Positions 1-6,652 of a stretch of 18,885 bases of DNA are shown one piece after another; within the stretch, counting starts at the first letter, position 1, and each line of letters starts with the position of its first letter. Made by a program: the position numbers and the translations under genes. The stretch covers positions 1 through 18,885 of the forward strand of contig CAYLYM010000075.1 in assembly GCA_964387645.1 (NCBI GenBank). Reading direction: 5' to 3'. This stretch comes from CAYLYM01 sp964387645 (GTDB taxonomy: Bacteria; Calditrichota; Calditrichia; RBG-13-44-9). Under the pieces are notes generated by a model. It was not told where the DNA came from and made no database searches. It worked only from the letters and a program-made list of their open reading frames with translations.

Positions 1-182
1 ACATACCCAGATAAGGCTTTAGATAATCAGTACATTAGATCTTTTCAGTCATTTTTCTTGGTAGGCAACGCTGGTCAAAAGGGTTAGTATCGAAATTACG
101 GGAGATTGAATTTATAAATCCGACAATGACACACCAGTTTCGATTATTATGGGATGATTTTCTGATGGCCTTCGGTAAGTAA
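1..182 (+). pseudogene. Possible 3' end of an upstream gene, apparently frameshifted
   Basis: Two plus-strand frames are open here. Frame 1 enters from the window edge and stops at TAG 85-87. Frame 3 is open from 39 to TAA 180-182 and ends in a protein-like stretch (…LLWDDFLMAFGK). The two overlap at 39-87, so one frameshift there would join them into a single C-terminus. The long-stem terminator begins 11 bases after the second stop, as expected if a transcribed gene ended at 182. I do not recognise the product. It could be a decayed gene tail, a sequencing indel, or chance open frame. Confidence 0.3.
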
Positions 183-192
183 GGAGTTGGTG

Positions 193-240
193 AAGTATAT
201 TTTTAAAAGGGAGATCTTTTAAAAATATACTTGCTTTTTT
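193..240 (+). terminator. Long-stem rho-independent terminator
   Basis: Perfect inverted repeat: arms 193-209 and 216-232 (17 bp, almost all A/T apart from a G-C pair at the loop), loop of 6 bases (210-215), then GC and a run of six T (235-240). It lies 11 bases after the stop at 182. It probably ends the transcript entering from the left. The stem is longer and more AT-rich than a typical terminator, so a small inverted-repeat element is an alternative. Confidence 0.7.
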
Positions 241-471
241 ACATAACAAAACGCAAAGGGTACAGAGTTATTTTTATTTTAATTTAAAAATGATTATTAT
301 TCAATGTAATTCAAAATGATTTCAACTTGATTATCATCAGATATAGCCCTAATTAATTGATATTATTATTTTTCTGCGTTTCTCATGTACTCTGTGGTAA
401 ATAATCCAGTTTAATCAACATATTTCATGTAATTGATGAATAATTACCATAAACAAAAGAATCAATATTAA

Positions 472-500
472 TTGACAAATTATTTTAGTTTATGTAATTC
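472..500 (+). promoter_or_regulatory. Candidate distal sigma70-type promoter
   Basis: TTGACA at 472-477 and TAATTC at 495-500, separated by 17 bases. The -35 is perfect and the -10 matches four of six bases. AT-rich DNA produces such pairs by chance, so this is weaker than the proximal candidate at 600-628. Confidence 0.3.
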
Positions 501-599
501 TATAGTCAATTTTAAATAAATATTGACGGGGTTGATATTTAATTTAAACAAGTTTTTGTTTGAAATCAGTGAAACACTTTTAAAACATTAACTTATCTA

Positions 600-628
600 T
601 TGACAAAAATCACAATAATTGTTATCTT
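600..628 (+). promoter_or_regulatory. Candidate promoter of the M23 peptidase gene
   Basis: TTGACA at 600-605, a 17-base spacer, and TATCTT at 623-628. The predicted start is about 635, giving a leader of roughly 40 bases before the ATG at 675. The leader contains AGGATTGAGG as a ribosome-binding region. The perfect -35, ideal spacing and position make this the most likely promoter of the peptidase gene, possibly extending into the Fur-family gene. Confidence 0.5.
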
Positions 629-674
629 ACCAATAATAAAGGTGGAGAACTATAAAAAAAAGGATTGAGGCACT

Positions 675-1607
675 ATGAGAAAAAATGCCCGCTTAATATA
701 TATTGATACTAATAAGTCCCAAATAAAACAATTCAACATTTCTTTTCCCAAAATTTTCTTAGGCATCGTATTATTTATTTTTCTTATCGGAATAGCATTA
801 AAAATCTCTTCTGATTTAATGATTCGTCTAAATCACAATTCAAAGATTGCGCGTTTGCGTAAAGAAAATTTAATACTACAGAAGCAAATTGAAATGCAGG
901 CAGAAAAGATTGCATTTTTGCGAGAGCAGATTGATCAGATTGAGAAATTGGATGATGAAATTAGAATGCATTTGGATATGCCTCCCATAGCAGAAGATGT
1001 TAGAGAGGTGGGTATCGGTGGATCTGATATTTCCCAATTTTCGAGTTTGGATTTGGATAATCCGGGTGTTCAGGCTGCGATTACTAATAACAATATCATT
1101 TTAGACCGTTTGGAAAGAGAAATAAAATTGGAGAGTGAAAGTTTTAAAAAACTACTGACCACAGTAGAACGTAAAAAAGATTCTTTGCGCTTTTTACCTG
1201 CTTTAAAGCCAGTGCCAGGCGGACGAGAAACAGATGGATTTCGCAAACGCCGTCATCCCATCCTGGGACGAATAATGATGCACTGGGGGCAAGATTTTGC
1301 TGCAAATCGCGGTACACCTGTAATTGCACCGGCAGATGGTTATGTGACTTTTGCTGGAAGAAATGGAGCATATGGATTATTTATTTCGATCGATCATAAA
1401 TATGGATATGAGACACGCTACGGGCATTTACAGAAAATTTATGTTCGTAAAGGTCAGTTTGTTAAACGTGGCGATAAGATTGGAGAAGTAGGCAACACTG
1501 GTCGATCTACCGCTCCCCATCTCCATTATGAAGTAAGATACAAAGGCAAGCCTGTTGATCCACGCGAATATTATTTCCCGGATATTGAGTTTTCCTGGAA
1601 TAATTAA
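675..1607 (+). CDS. Membrane-anchored M23 (LytM-type) peptidase
   Basis: Predicted M23-family zinc endopeptidase, or a LytM-type factor acting on peptidoglycan in the periplasm. Residues 27-45 form one hydrophobic segment after a short basic N-terminus, so this is a signal anchor with the body outside the inner membrane. Residues 52-98 and about 140-170 are charged heptad-like stretches likely to form coiled coil. The C-terminal LytM domain (about 185-300) keeps the zinc and catalytic residues: H203 and D207 (HxGxD, here HWGQD), H251 (YGHL), and H282/H284 (HLHYE). It is therefore probably an active enzyme and not a degenerate activator of the EnvC type. The 310-residue length and the TM, coiled coil, LytM order are common in the family. 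The Fur-family gene follows after 77 bases. Cell-wall cleavage during growth or division is inferred; the exact bond cut is unknown. Confidence 0.85.
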   Translation: MRKNARLIYIDTNKSQIKQFNISFPKIFLGIVLFIFLIGIALKISSDLMIRLNHNSKIARLRKENLILQKQIEMQAEKIAFLREQIDQIEKLDDEIRMHLDMPPIAEDVREVGIGGSDISQFSSLDLDNPGVQAAITNNNIILDRLEREIKLESESFKKLLTTVERKKDSLRFLPALKPVPGGRETDGFRKRRHPILGRIMMHWGQDFAANRGTPVIAPADGYVTFAGRNGAYGLFISIDHKYGYETRYGHLQKIYVRKGQFVKRGDKIGEVGNTGRSTAPHLHYEVRYKGKPVDPREYYFPDIEFSWNN

Positions 1608-1684
1608 TCTCTAATAAAATACTTTTAGTAAAATAAATAAAATAGAATATTTTGAAATAATACATTGAGATTGAGTCACAATTT

Positions 1685-2128
1685 ATGCTAGATTTTCAAA
1701 TTGCCGTTCAAAAACTCCGTACATATTTAAAAGAAAATCAACTACGATTCACGGGTGAACGCCTAATTATTTTAGAAGAGATTTTTGCCTTCCCCAATCA
1801 TTTTGATGCCGAACAACTTTTTATTCATATCCGAAAAAAACATCAACAAATTTCACGGGCTACTGTATACCGCACTTTGGATTTGTTACATAAAATTGGT
1901 ATTGTCAAAAAGGAAAATTTAGGGCATGGTTTTGCCAGTTACGAATTGGCTATGGATAGGCCACACCATGATCATATTATTTGTGTTGAATGTGGTAAGG
2001 TAATTGAATTTGTTGATGAAGTAATTGAAAAACGCCAAAGAGAAATATGCGAAAAACATAATGCAGAAATGCTTAGGCATCAACATCAAATTTTTGTGCG
2101 TTGTAAATCACATAATAAAAATCCTTGA
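1685..2128 (+). CDS. Fur-family transcriptional regulator
   Basis: Metal-responsive repressor of the Fur/PerR/Zur family. The N-terminal winged helix includes RFTGERLIIL (21-30) and the recognition region SRATVYRTLDLL (57-68). The dimerisation domain carries the family signature HHDHIIC (94-100) followed by VEC, so C100 and C103 form the first structural-zinc CxxC. The second pair is altered: where Fur proteins usually have CxxC near the end, this one reads CKSH (C140, H143), suggesting a Cys3His site or loss of that site. The protein stops soon after (147 residues, a normal length). The sequence alone does not show whether it senses iron, zinc, manganese or peroxide, so no symbol is given. 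The start ATG has only a weak upstream GATTGAG. No convincing Fur box was seen next to it. Confidence 0.88.
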   Translation: MLDFQIAVQKLRTYLKENQLRFTGERLIILEEIFAFPNHFDAEQLFIHIRKKHQQISRATVYRTLDLLHKIGIVKKENLGHGFASYELAMDRPHHDHIICVECGKVIEFVDEVIEKRQREICEKHNAEMLRHQHQIFVRCKSHNKNP

Positions 2129-2201
2129 TATCCCATTTTTTTATTGATTATCAAAGTATAAGTTCATTAAAAATAGTATATTGTTGATAAACATCATTTA
2201 T

Positions 2202-2232
2202 TTATTTTGGAGTCTATAGGACTTCAAAATAA
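2202..2232. other. Hairpin with 13-bp stem
   Basis: The arms are 2202-2214 and 2220-2232, with one G·T pair (2210/2224) and a five-base loop (2215-2219). No T-run follows on either strand, so it does not read as a standard terminator. It could be a rho-assisted terminator for the fur-like gene, 74 bases after its stop, or part of a repeat element. Confidence 0.5.
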
Positions 2233-2410
2233 GTAGATTTATGCTATAAACGAACTCTCGTTTAGACAATCTGTTTGAACATCTGTTTCTTCATCGTGCC
2301 GGTTTCAACGAAGAGAATATCCAATCTGACTGGAATCAGCCTGACATGTCAAGTTTATAGTAAACAGGTTTGTCTATTTGCCGAATAAAAATTCTCAAAA
2401 TTTTAAAAAT

Positions 2411-2460
2411 CCCTTCCGATTGTGCTCAGTATTACATATTGGCTCGGCTCGGAGTGACTA
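2411..2460. repeat. Sequence resembling a dispersed GAGC/GCTC-type bacterial repeat
   Basis: Two adjacent motifs, CTTCCGATTGTGCTCAGTAT (2413-2432) and GGCTCGGCTCGGAGTGACTA (2441-2460), closely resemble short interspersed repeats common in Bacteroidota-like genomes. Those have the form …CTTCGA..GCGCTCAG..TGAC… and …CGCTCGGAATGAC…. The stretch is more GC-rich than its surroundings. Only this copy lies in the window, so repetition in the genome cannot be shown here. Confidence 0.4.
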
Positions 2461-2470
2461 GAAGAAAATT

Positions 2471-2499
2471 TTCATTAAAGTGATTTGATATATTATAAT
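2471..2499 (+). promoter_or_regulatory. Candidate promoter for the gatC-kds-lpt operon
   Basis: A perfect TATAAT at 2494-2499 has a weak TTCATT (2471-2476) 17 bases upstream. The predicted start is near 2506, leaving a leader of about 180 bases before gatC that would include the large hairpin at 2586-2653. The weak -35 keeps confidence low, but it is the best candidate before a series of ten co-directional genes. Confidence 0.35.
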
Positions 2500-2585
2500 G
2501 GTCTTTTAACCTTGAATTGAATGGTTATTTTCTGTTCTTTTTAACTGTTGTTTTTTTAAAATGATTTCTTTATTTTATCGCGGCA

Positions 2586-2653
2586 GAATTTTACAGGGGG
2601 CGTTCACTTCGAAGCTGTATTATTCTTTTTGAAGTGAGTCTTCTGTAAAATTC
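2586..2653 (+). promoter_or_regulatory. Large leader hairpin upstream of gatC
   Basis: An outer perfect 11-bp stem (2586-2596 with 2643-2653) continues through G·T and G-C pairs (2597-2601 with 2638-2642). After a two-base bulge comes an inner perfect 7-bp stem (2604-2610 with 2631-2637) closed by a 20-base loop. No T-run follows, so it is not an ordinary terminator. It ends 24 bases before the gatC Shine-Dalgarno and would form in the gatC mRNA leader. It could be a processing site, a protein-binding leader, or an inverted-repeat insertion. Confidence 0.5.
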
Positions 2654-2688
2654 CATGCCAGATAAATATCTAATAAAAAGGAGTGGTA

Positions 2689-2976
2689 ATGTCAATCACA
2701 ATCAAAGATGTTGAACATATCGCCAGGTTAGCGAAATTAGATTTTTCGGAAGCAGAAAAAAAACGTTTTCAAAAAGACCTAAGCAAAATATTGGAGTATA
2801 TTGAGAAATTGAATGAGCTGGATACGACTCATGTTGAACCTTTAAGTCATACGCAAGAAATCGTCAATGTTATGCGAAAAGACGAAGTGAAGGAATCGTT
2901 ACCGGTAGAAGAAGCTTTGCGAAATGCTCCTTCGCGGCAAGGTAATTTTTTCAAAGTACCAAAGGTTATTCGCTAA
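2689..2976 (+). CDS. gatC: Asp-tRNA(Asn)/Glu-tRNA(Gln) amidotransferase subunit C
   Basis: Small subunit of the GatCAB amidotransferase, which converts misacylated Glu-tRNA(Gln) or Asp-tRNA(Asn) to the correct aminoacyl-tRNA. GatC clamps GatA and GatB together and is not catalytic. The 95 residues match family length and show the typical opening (IKDVEHIARLAKLDFSEAE), the central LNELDTTHVEPLSH region and the closing …APSRQGNFFKVPKVI. The ATG at 2689 is chosen because AAGGAG at 2678-2683 lies five bases before it. A GTG two codons upstream overlaps that Shine-Dalgarno. The stop overlaps the start of kdsB by one base (TAATG), so the two are probably translationally coupled. gatA and gatB are not in the window. 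Confidence 0.93.
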   Translation: MSITIKDVEHIARLAKLDFSEAEKKRFQKDLSKILEYIEKLNELDTTHVEPLSHTQEIVNVMRKDEVKESLPVEEALRNAPSRQGNFFKVPKVIR

Positions 2977-3707
2977 TGAGGAAAGTTATTGTTATTATTC
3001 CTGCGAGATATAATGCAAGCCGATTACCTGGGAAACCACTTATCCAATTAGCGGGACAACCATTAATTGTACACGTTGTTAATCGTGCGAAAATGATTCC
3101 TTTGGTAGACGAGGTAATTGTTGCCACAGATGATGAAAGAATTATGGAAACAGTACAAGAGGCGGGAGAAACTGCTGTGCTGACACCGGATGATATTCCA
3201 ACCGGCAGTGACCGTGTAGGCTGGGTTGCCCGTGATTTGGATGCGGAAATTGTGGTGAATTTACAAGGTGATGAACCACTGGTAGATACTGAAGGTGTAC
3301 ATACAGCTATCGAAATTCTCCATAAAAATTCTCATCTTCATGTTGCTACTCTTGGTTTCCCTTTAACTGAGAAAAAGGCATGGGAAGATCCGAATTTAGT
3401 TAAAGTTATCACTGATAAAAATCAGTATGCCCTTTATTTTTCTCGACGTCCTATCCCTTATTTTCGAGAGGTTGATTTTCAACCTATTCCATGTTTATAT
3501 CAACATATAGGTGTCTATATTTACCGAAAAGATTTTTTATTGGAGTATCTTTCCTGGGAACCTTCACCTTTGGAAAGAGCTGAAAAATTAGAGCAATTAA
3601 GAATACTTTCACATGGGTATTCCATATATGTTGTGGAAGCAAAAAATCCTTCCTGGGGAGTGGATACTCCCGAAGATATTGAATTTGTGGAGAAGATGTT
3701 AAAATAA
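2976..3707 (+). CDS. kdsB: 3-deoxy-manno-octulosonate cytidylyltransferase (CMP-KDO synthetase)
   Basis: Cytosolic enzyme that joins CTP and KDO to give CMP-KDO, the activated donor for the inner core of lipopolysaccharide. The nucleotidyltransferase fold is clear: IPARYNASRLPGKPL (8-22) binds the nucleotide, TDD is at 51-53, TGSDR at 76-80, and NLQGDEP (95-101) carries the metal-binding aspartate D99. GVDTPEDIE near the C-terminus is also typical. Its 243 residues are the normal length. It overlaps the gatC stop by one base and is followed 12 bases later by pyrG, which makes the CTP it consumes. Confidence 0.96.
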   Translation: MRKVIVIIPARYNASRLPGKPLIQLAGQPLIVHVVNRAKMIPLVDEVIVATDDERIMETVQEAGETAVLTPDDIPTGSDRVGWVARDLDAEIVVNLQGDEPLVDTEGVHTAIEILHKNSHLHVATLGFPLTEKKAWEDPNLVKVITDKNQYALYFSRRPIPYFREVDFQPIPCLYQHIGVYIYRKDFLLEYLSWEPSPLERAEKLEQLRILSHGYSIYVVEAKNPSWGVDTPEDIEFVEKMLK

Positions 3708-3719
3708 AGAGGAAATATC

Positions 3720-5354
3720 TTGAGAAAACGCATACCCGAAAATACTAAGTTCATTTTTGTTACTGGAGGTGTGGTTTCGTCTTTGGGTAAAGGTATTGCT
3801 TGTGCCTCTTTAGGTTATCTACTTAAGTCCAGAGGTTTTAAAGTTACTATTATGAAAATGGATCCTTATATAAATGTAGATCCGGGAACAATGAGTCCTT
3901 ATCAGCATGGAGAAGTTTATGTAACAGAAGATGGAGCCGAGACTGACCTGGATTTGGGTCATTATGAGCGTTTCATTGCGGAGAATATGTCGAAAATGAA
4001 TAATGTTACTACTGGTCAAATTTACAATTCAGTTATTTCCAAAGAAAGGCGAGGAGATTATCTTGGCGCTACCGTTCAGGTAATTCCTCACATTACTGAT
4101 GAAATAAAACAAAAAATAATCGATTTAGCGTGCGAAACCAAGGCTCAAATTGTTATTGTCGAGGTTGGTGGAACAGTAGGCGACATCGAAAGTTTACCCT
4201 TTTTGGAAGCCATCCGGCAATTTTGCTTAGAGGCTGGTTATGAAAATACCGTTACCATGCATTTGACATTGGTACCATTTATTGAATCTGCCGGAGAACC
4301 TAAAACTAAGCCTACCCAACACAGTGTGATGCGGTTGCGTGAAATTGGAATCCAGCCAGATTTTCTCCTTTGCCGCAGCGATCGTCATTTGAAAACAAGC
4401 CTTAAAGAAAAAATTGCATTATTTTGTAATGTTCGTCCGGATAGGGTTATTGAAGCAATAGATGTTCCTACCATTTATGAGGTGCCTCTGCGCTTTGCTA
4501 AACAGAATCTTGATCTAAAAGTCATTGAACGTCTGAATTTATCTGCTCCTTCGGCAGACTCTGAAGAGTTAGTTAAAATAGTTGAAAAGATAAAAAAACC
4601 AACCCGGTCAGTGAAAATTGCAATTTGCGGGAAATATGTTCAGTTAAAAGATGCTTATAAAAGTATTATCGAGTCATTTATTCATGCTGGTGTAGTTAAT
4701 GATTGTAAAGTTCAGCTAAAATGGGTTGATTCTGAAGATGTAGAACAAGAAGGGGCTGAAACCTATCTTTCTGAGGTGTGCGGAATTTTAATCCCGGGTG
4801 GTTTTGGAGATCGCGGAATAGAAGGTAAATTAAAAGCTGTTCGGTTTGCACGGGAAAGAAAAGTTCCATTTTTAGGGATTTGTCTGGGATTACAATGCGC
4901 AGTGATTGAATTTTCGAGAAATGTGTGTGGGTTAGTAAATGCCAATAGTAAAGAGTTTGACCCTGATACTCCACATCCAGTAATTCACATTATGGAATCT
5001 CAAAAAGATTTAGAACAAATGGGTGGAACAATGCGCCTTGGCGCCTATCCGTGTGTAATTAAAGAAAACACGCTCGCTCATAAAACTTATGGAACGACGC
5101 TGATTAGTGAAAGGCACCGACATCGTTATGAGGTTAATAATGATTATCGGGATATTTTAGAGAAACATGGGATGGTTTTAAGTGGACTATCACCCGATGG
5201 AAATCTGGTTGAGATGATTGAATTGAAAGATCATCCATATTTTATTGCTTGTCAGTTTCATCCAGAGCTGAAAAGTCGCATTACCAATCCCCATCCACTA
5301 TTCATAAATTTAGTTCGAGCTTCTTTGAAATATTTTCAGGAAAAAGTGAAATAA
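3720..5354 (+). CDS. pyrG: CTP synthase
   Basis: Converts UTP to CTP using ATP and glutamine, the last step of pyrimidine nucleotide synthesis, in the cytosol. The N-terminal amidoligase domain begins with KFIFVTGGVVSSLGKG (10-25, including the P-loop), followed by the conserved MKMDPYINVDPGTMSP region. The C-terminal class I glutaminase domain carries the nucleophile C388 in GICLGLQ and the H514/E516 pair in FHPEL. At 544 residues it is essentially the length of E. coli PyrG. No ATG lies near the conserved N-terminus. The TTG at 3720 has AGAGGA about seven bases upstream and places the P-loop correctly. Its position among KDO genes fits a role supplying CTP to KdsB. Confidence 0.97.
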   Translation: MRKRIPENTKFIFVTGGVVSSLGKGIACASLGYLLKSRGFKVTIMKMDPYINVDPGTMSPYQHGEVYVTEDGAETDLDLGHYERFIAENMSKMNNVTTGQIYNSVISKERRGDYLGATVQVIPHITDEIKQKIIDLACETKAQIVIVEVGGTVGDIESLPFLEAIRQFCLEAGYENTVTMHLTLVPFIESAGEPKTKPTQHSVMRLREIGIQPDFLLCRSDRHLKTSLKEKIALFCNVRPDRVIEAIDVPTIYEVPLRFAKQNLDLKVIERLNLSAPSADSEELVKIVEKIKKPTRSVKIAICGKYVQLKDAYKSIIESFIHAGVVNDCKVQLKWVDSEDVEQEGAETYLSEVCGILIPGGFGDRGIEGKLKAVRFARERKVPFLGICLGLQCAVIEFSRNVCGLVNANSKEFDPDTPHPVIHIMESQKDLEQMGGTMRLGAYPCVIKENTLAHKTYGTTLISERHRHRYEVNNDYRDILEKHGMVLSGLSPDGNLVEMIELKDHPYFIACQFHPELKSRITNPHPLFINLVRASLKYFQEKVK

Positions 5355-5365
5355 AAATAAATGCA

Positions 5366-5740
5366 ATGGCTGTATATAAAATTAAAAAGTTTTCGGAGAT
5401 AGATTTTGTCAATATAGATGTTTCTCGAGACGAATTTATTCTACCGGACGGTAAAAAATATGTTTTCAGCGAACATACTTGTGACAATTGTGAGGCCGGC
5501 GGAACAGTTTTGGAAACGATTAAAGAACCTAAAAGATATGTTTGCGTATTGTGTGAGCACGAACTGGCGTGGCGAAAATTCAAAAATGATTTTATTGAAC
5601 CAACCAATGATTTCTTCGAGTTTCTATTACCATCGACCTGGAATCAGGAGGTTTTACAGAATTGGTATGAAAACTATAAGAAGGATAGAATAGCTCAAGA
5701 AAAAGTTCGTGAGTATATTTTATTAAGAGGTAAAGAATAA
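5366..5740 (+). CDS. Uncharacterised small protein with two CxxC motifs
   Basis: A 124-residue protein I do not recognise. Two CxxC pairs, C39/C42 (CDNC) and C60/C63 (CVLC), are 17 residues apart, the pattern of a zinc ribbon or similar four-cysteine metal site. The N-terminus (PDGKKYVF) looks like a small beta domain. The C-terminal third (about 92-124) is charged and probably helical. It has no signal peptide or membrane segment. The ATG at 5366 is preferred because earlier in-frame starts lie inside pyrG. The gene starts 11 bases after pyrG and has no clear Shine-Dalgarno, so translation may depend on coupling. Its place between pyrG and kdsA suggests co-expression with envelope genes, but that gives no function. 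Confidence 0.7.
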   Translation: MAVYKIKKFSEIDFVNIDVSRDEFILPDGKKYVFSEHTCDNCEAGGTVLETIKEPKRYVCVLCEHELAWRKFKNDFIEPTNDFFEFLLPSTWNQEVLQNWYENYKKDRIAQEKVREYILLRGKE

Positions 5741-5782
5741 AACAGTAGAAATTATTTATCGATCATTTTCATTTAAAGAAAT

Positions 5783-6625
5783 ATGGTAAAGATTCGAAAC
5801 ATAAAAATAGGTTTAGGGCAGCCGTTAACAATAATTGCAGGGCCATGTGTTATTGAGAATGAAAGTATGATTTTACACACTGCAGAAGAATTAAAAAGGA
5901 AAACTGAAAATCTTCCGGTTCAATTTATTTTTAAATCATCATATCGTAAAGCAAACCGGACATCCATTAAAGGTTTTTCTGGTCTGGCATTTCCCACAGC
6001 TCTTGCAATTTTGCATCGTGTTAAAGAAGAATTTGGGTTCCTTATTACCACAGACGTTCATAATGAATTAGAAGTTCCGGTAGTTGCTGAAGTCGTTGAT
6101 GTATTACAAATTCCAGCGTTTTTATCACGGCAAACGGATCTTCTGTTGGCAGCCGGACGGACTGGTCGAGCGGTAAATATTAAAAAAGGGCAGTTTCTTG
6201 CGCCTGAGGATATGGCTAAAGCTGCCGAGAAGGTAGCAAGTACAGGGAATCGTAACATTTTACTTACTGAACGAGGAACAACTTTTGGTTACCATAATTT
6301 AGTTGTGGACATGCGAAGTTTTATTATCATGGAAAAATCTGGATTTCCAATAGTTTATGATGCCACTCATAGCATTCAATTACCCGGAGGATTAGGACAT
6401 GCCAGTGGGGGACAACCTGAATTTATATTACCCCTGGCTAGAGCTGCGTTGGCAACGGGTGCGGTGTGTGCTATTTTTATGGAAGTTCATCCCGATCCTC
6501 CCAATGCATTAAGCGATGCTGCTTCTCAGCTTCCTCTTAATCGATTTACTGAAATTGTTGAAAAATTGTTAAATGTTTATGATACTGTTGTAATTAAAGG
6601 TAATTTAGATAATGAAAATAGTTAA
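5783..6625 (+). CDS. kdsA: 3-deoxy-8-phosphooctulonate synthase (KDO-8-phosphate synthase)
   Basis: Condenses phosphoenolpyruvate with D-arabinose 5-phosphate to form KDO 8-phosphate, the second step from KdsD. Family motifs are clear: IAGPCVIEN (18-26), KSSYRKANRTS (51-61), TTDVHNE (89-95), RQTDLLLAA (116-124), LTERGTTFGYHNLVVDM (161-177), DATHSIQLPGGLG (193-205) and MEVHPDP. C22 stands where the metal-dependent class (A. aeolicus C11) has cysteine and E. coli KdsA has asparagine. H196, E234 and D245 complete the expected metal ligands, so this is predicted to be the metal-dependent type. Length is 280 residues, as usual. kdsC follows after 27 bases. Confidence 0.96.
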   Translation: MVKIRNIKIGLGQPLTIIAGPCVIENESMILHTAEELKRKTENLPVQFIFKSSYRKANRTSIKGFSGLAFPTALAILHRVKEEFGFLITTDVHNELEVPVVAEVVDVLQIPAFLSRQTDLLLAAGRTGRAVNIKKGQFLAPEDMAKAAEKVASTGNRNILLTERGTTFGYHNLVVDMRSFIIMEKSGFPIVYDATHSIQLPGGLGHASGGQPEFILPLARAALATGAVCAIFMEVHPDPPNALSDAASQLPLNRFTEIVEKLLNVYDTVVIKGNLDNENS

Positions 6626-6652
6626 TATGTTAACAAAGGAGTCGTTGTAGGT

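Larger units (their letters stand above)
241..674. other. AT-rich intergenic region before the M23 peptidase gene
   Basis: A gap of 434 bases with no credible coding frame on either strand. It is strongly AT-rich and holds two sigma70-like promoter candidates, listed separately. Nothing resembling a tRNA or a known riboswitch was seen. Confidence 0.6.
2129..2688. other. Structured non-coding region between the fur-like gene and gatC
   Basis: About 560 bases without a credible gene. It is not plain spacer. It holds a 13-bp hairpin (2202-2232), a 7-bp hairpin (2247-2264), a long-range inverted repeat enclosing smaller hairpins (2264-2376), a stretch resembling dispersed bacterial repeats (2411-2460), a TATAAT box (2494-2499), and a large imperfect hairpin (2586-2653). 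The parts are listed or discussed separately. Together they suggest a decayed repeat cluster, an uncharacterised RNA, or a gatC leader. Confidence 0.5.

Noticed and set aside
285..345. Fur-box-like AT-rich stretches (TGATTATTATT, TTGATTATCATC)
   Set aside because: No convincing 7-1-7 inverted repeat could be built, and such words are expected by chance in DNA this AT-rich.
2326..2339. CTGACTGGAATCAG as a second TetR operator
   Set aside because: It shares CTGACTGG with the haem operator, but the half-sites are two bases further apart and the flanks do not match.
2683..2688. GTG start for gatC
   Set aside because: It overlaps the AAGGAG ribosome-binding sequence that is correctly spaced for the ATG at 2689.
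5249..5365. Longer N-terminus for the two-CxxC protein, starting inside pyrG
   Set aside because: It would overlap about 100 bases of conserved PyrG C-terminus, and its translation there is a shadow of pyrG. The ATG at 5366 gives a compact protein.
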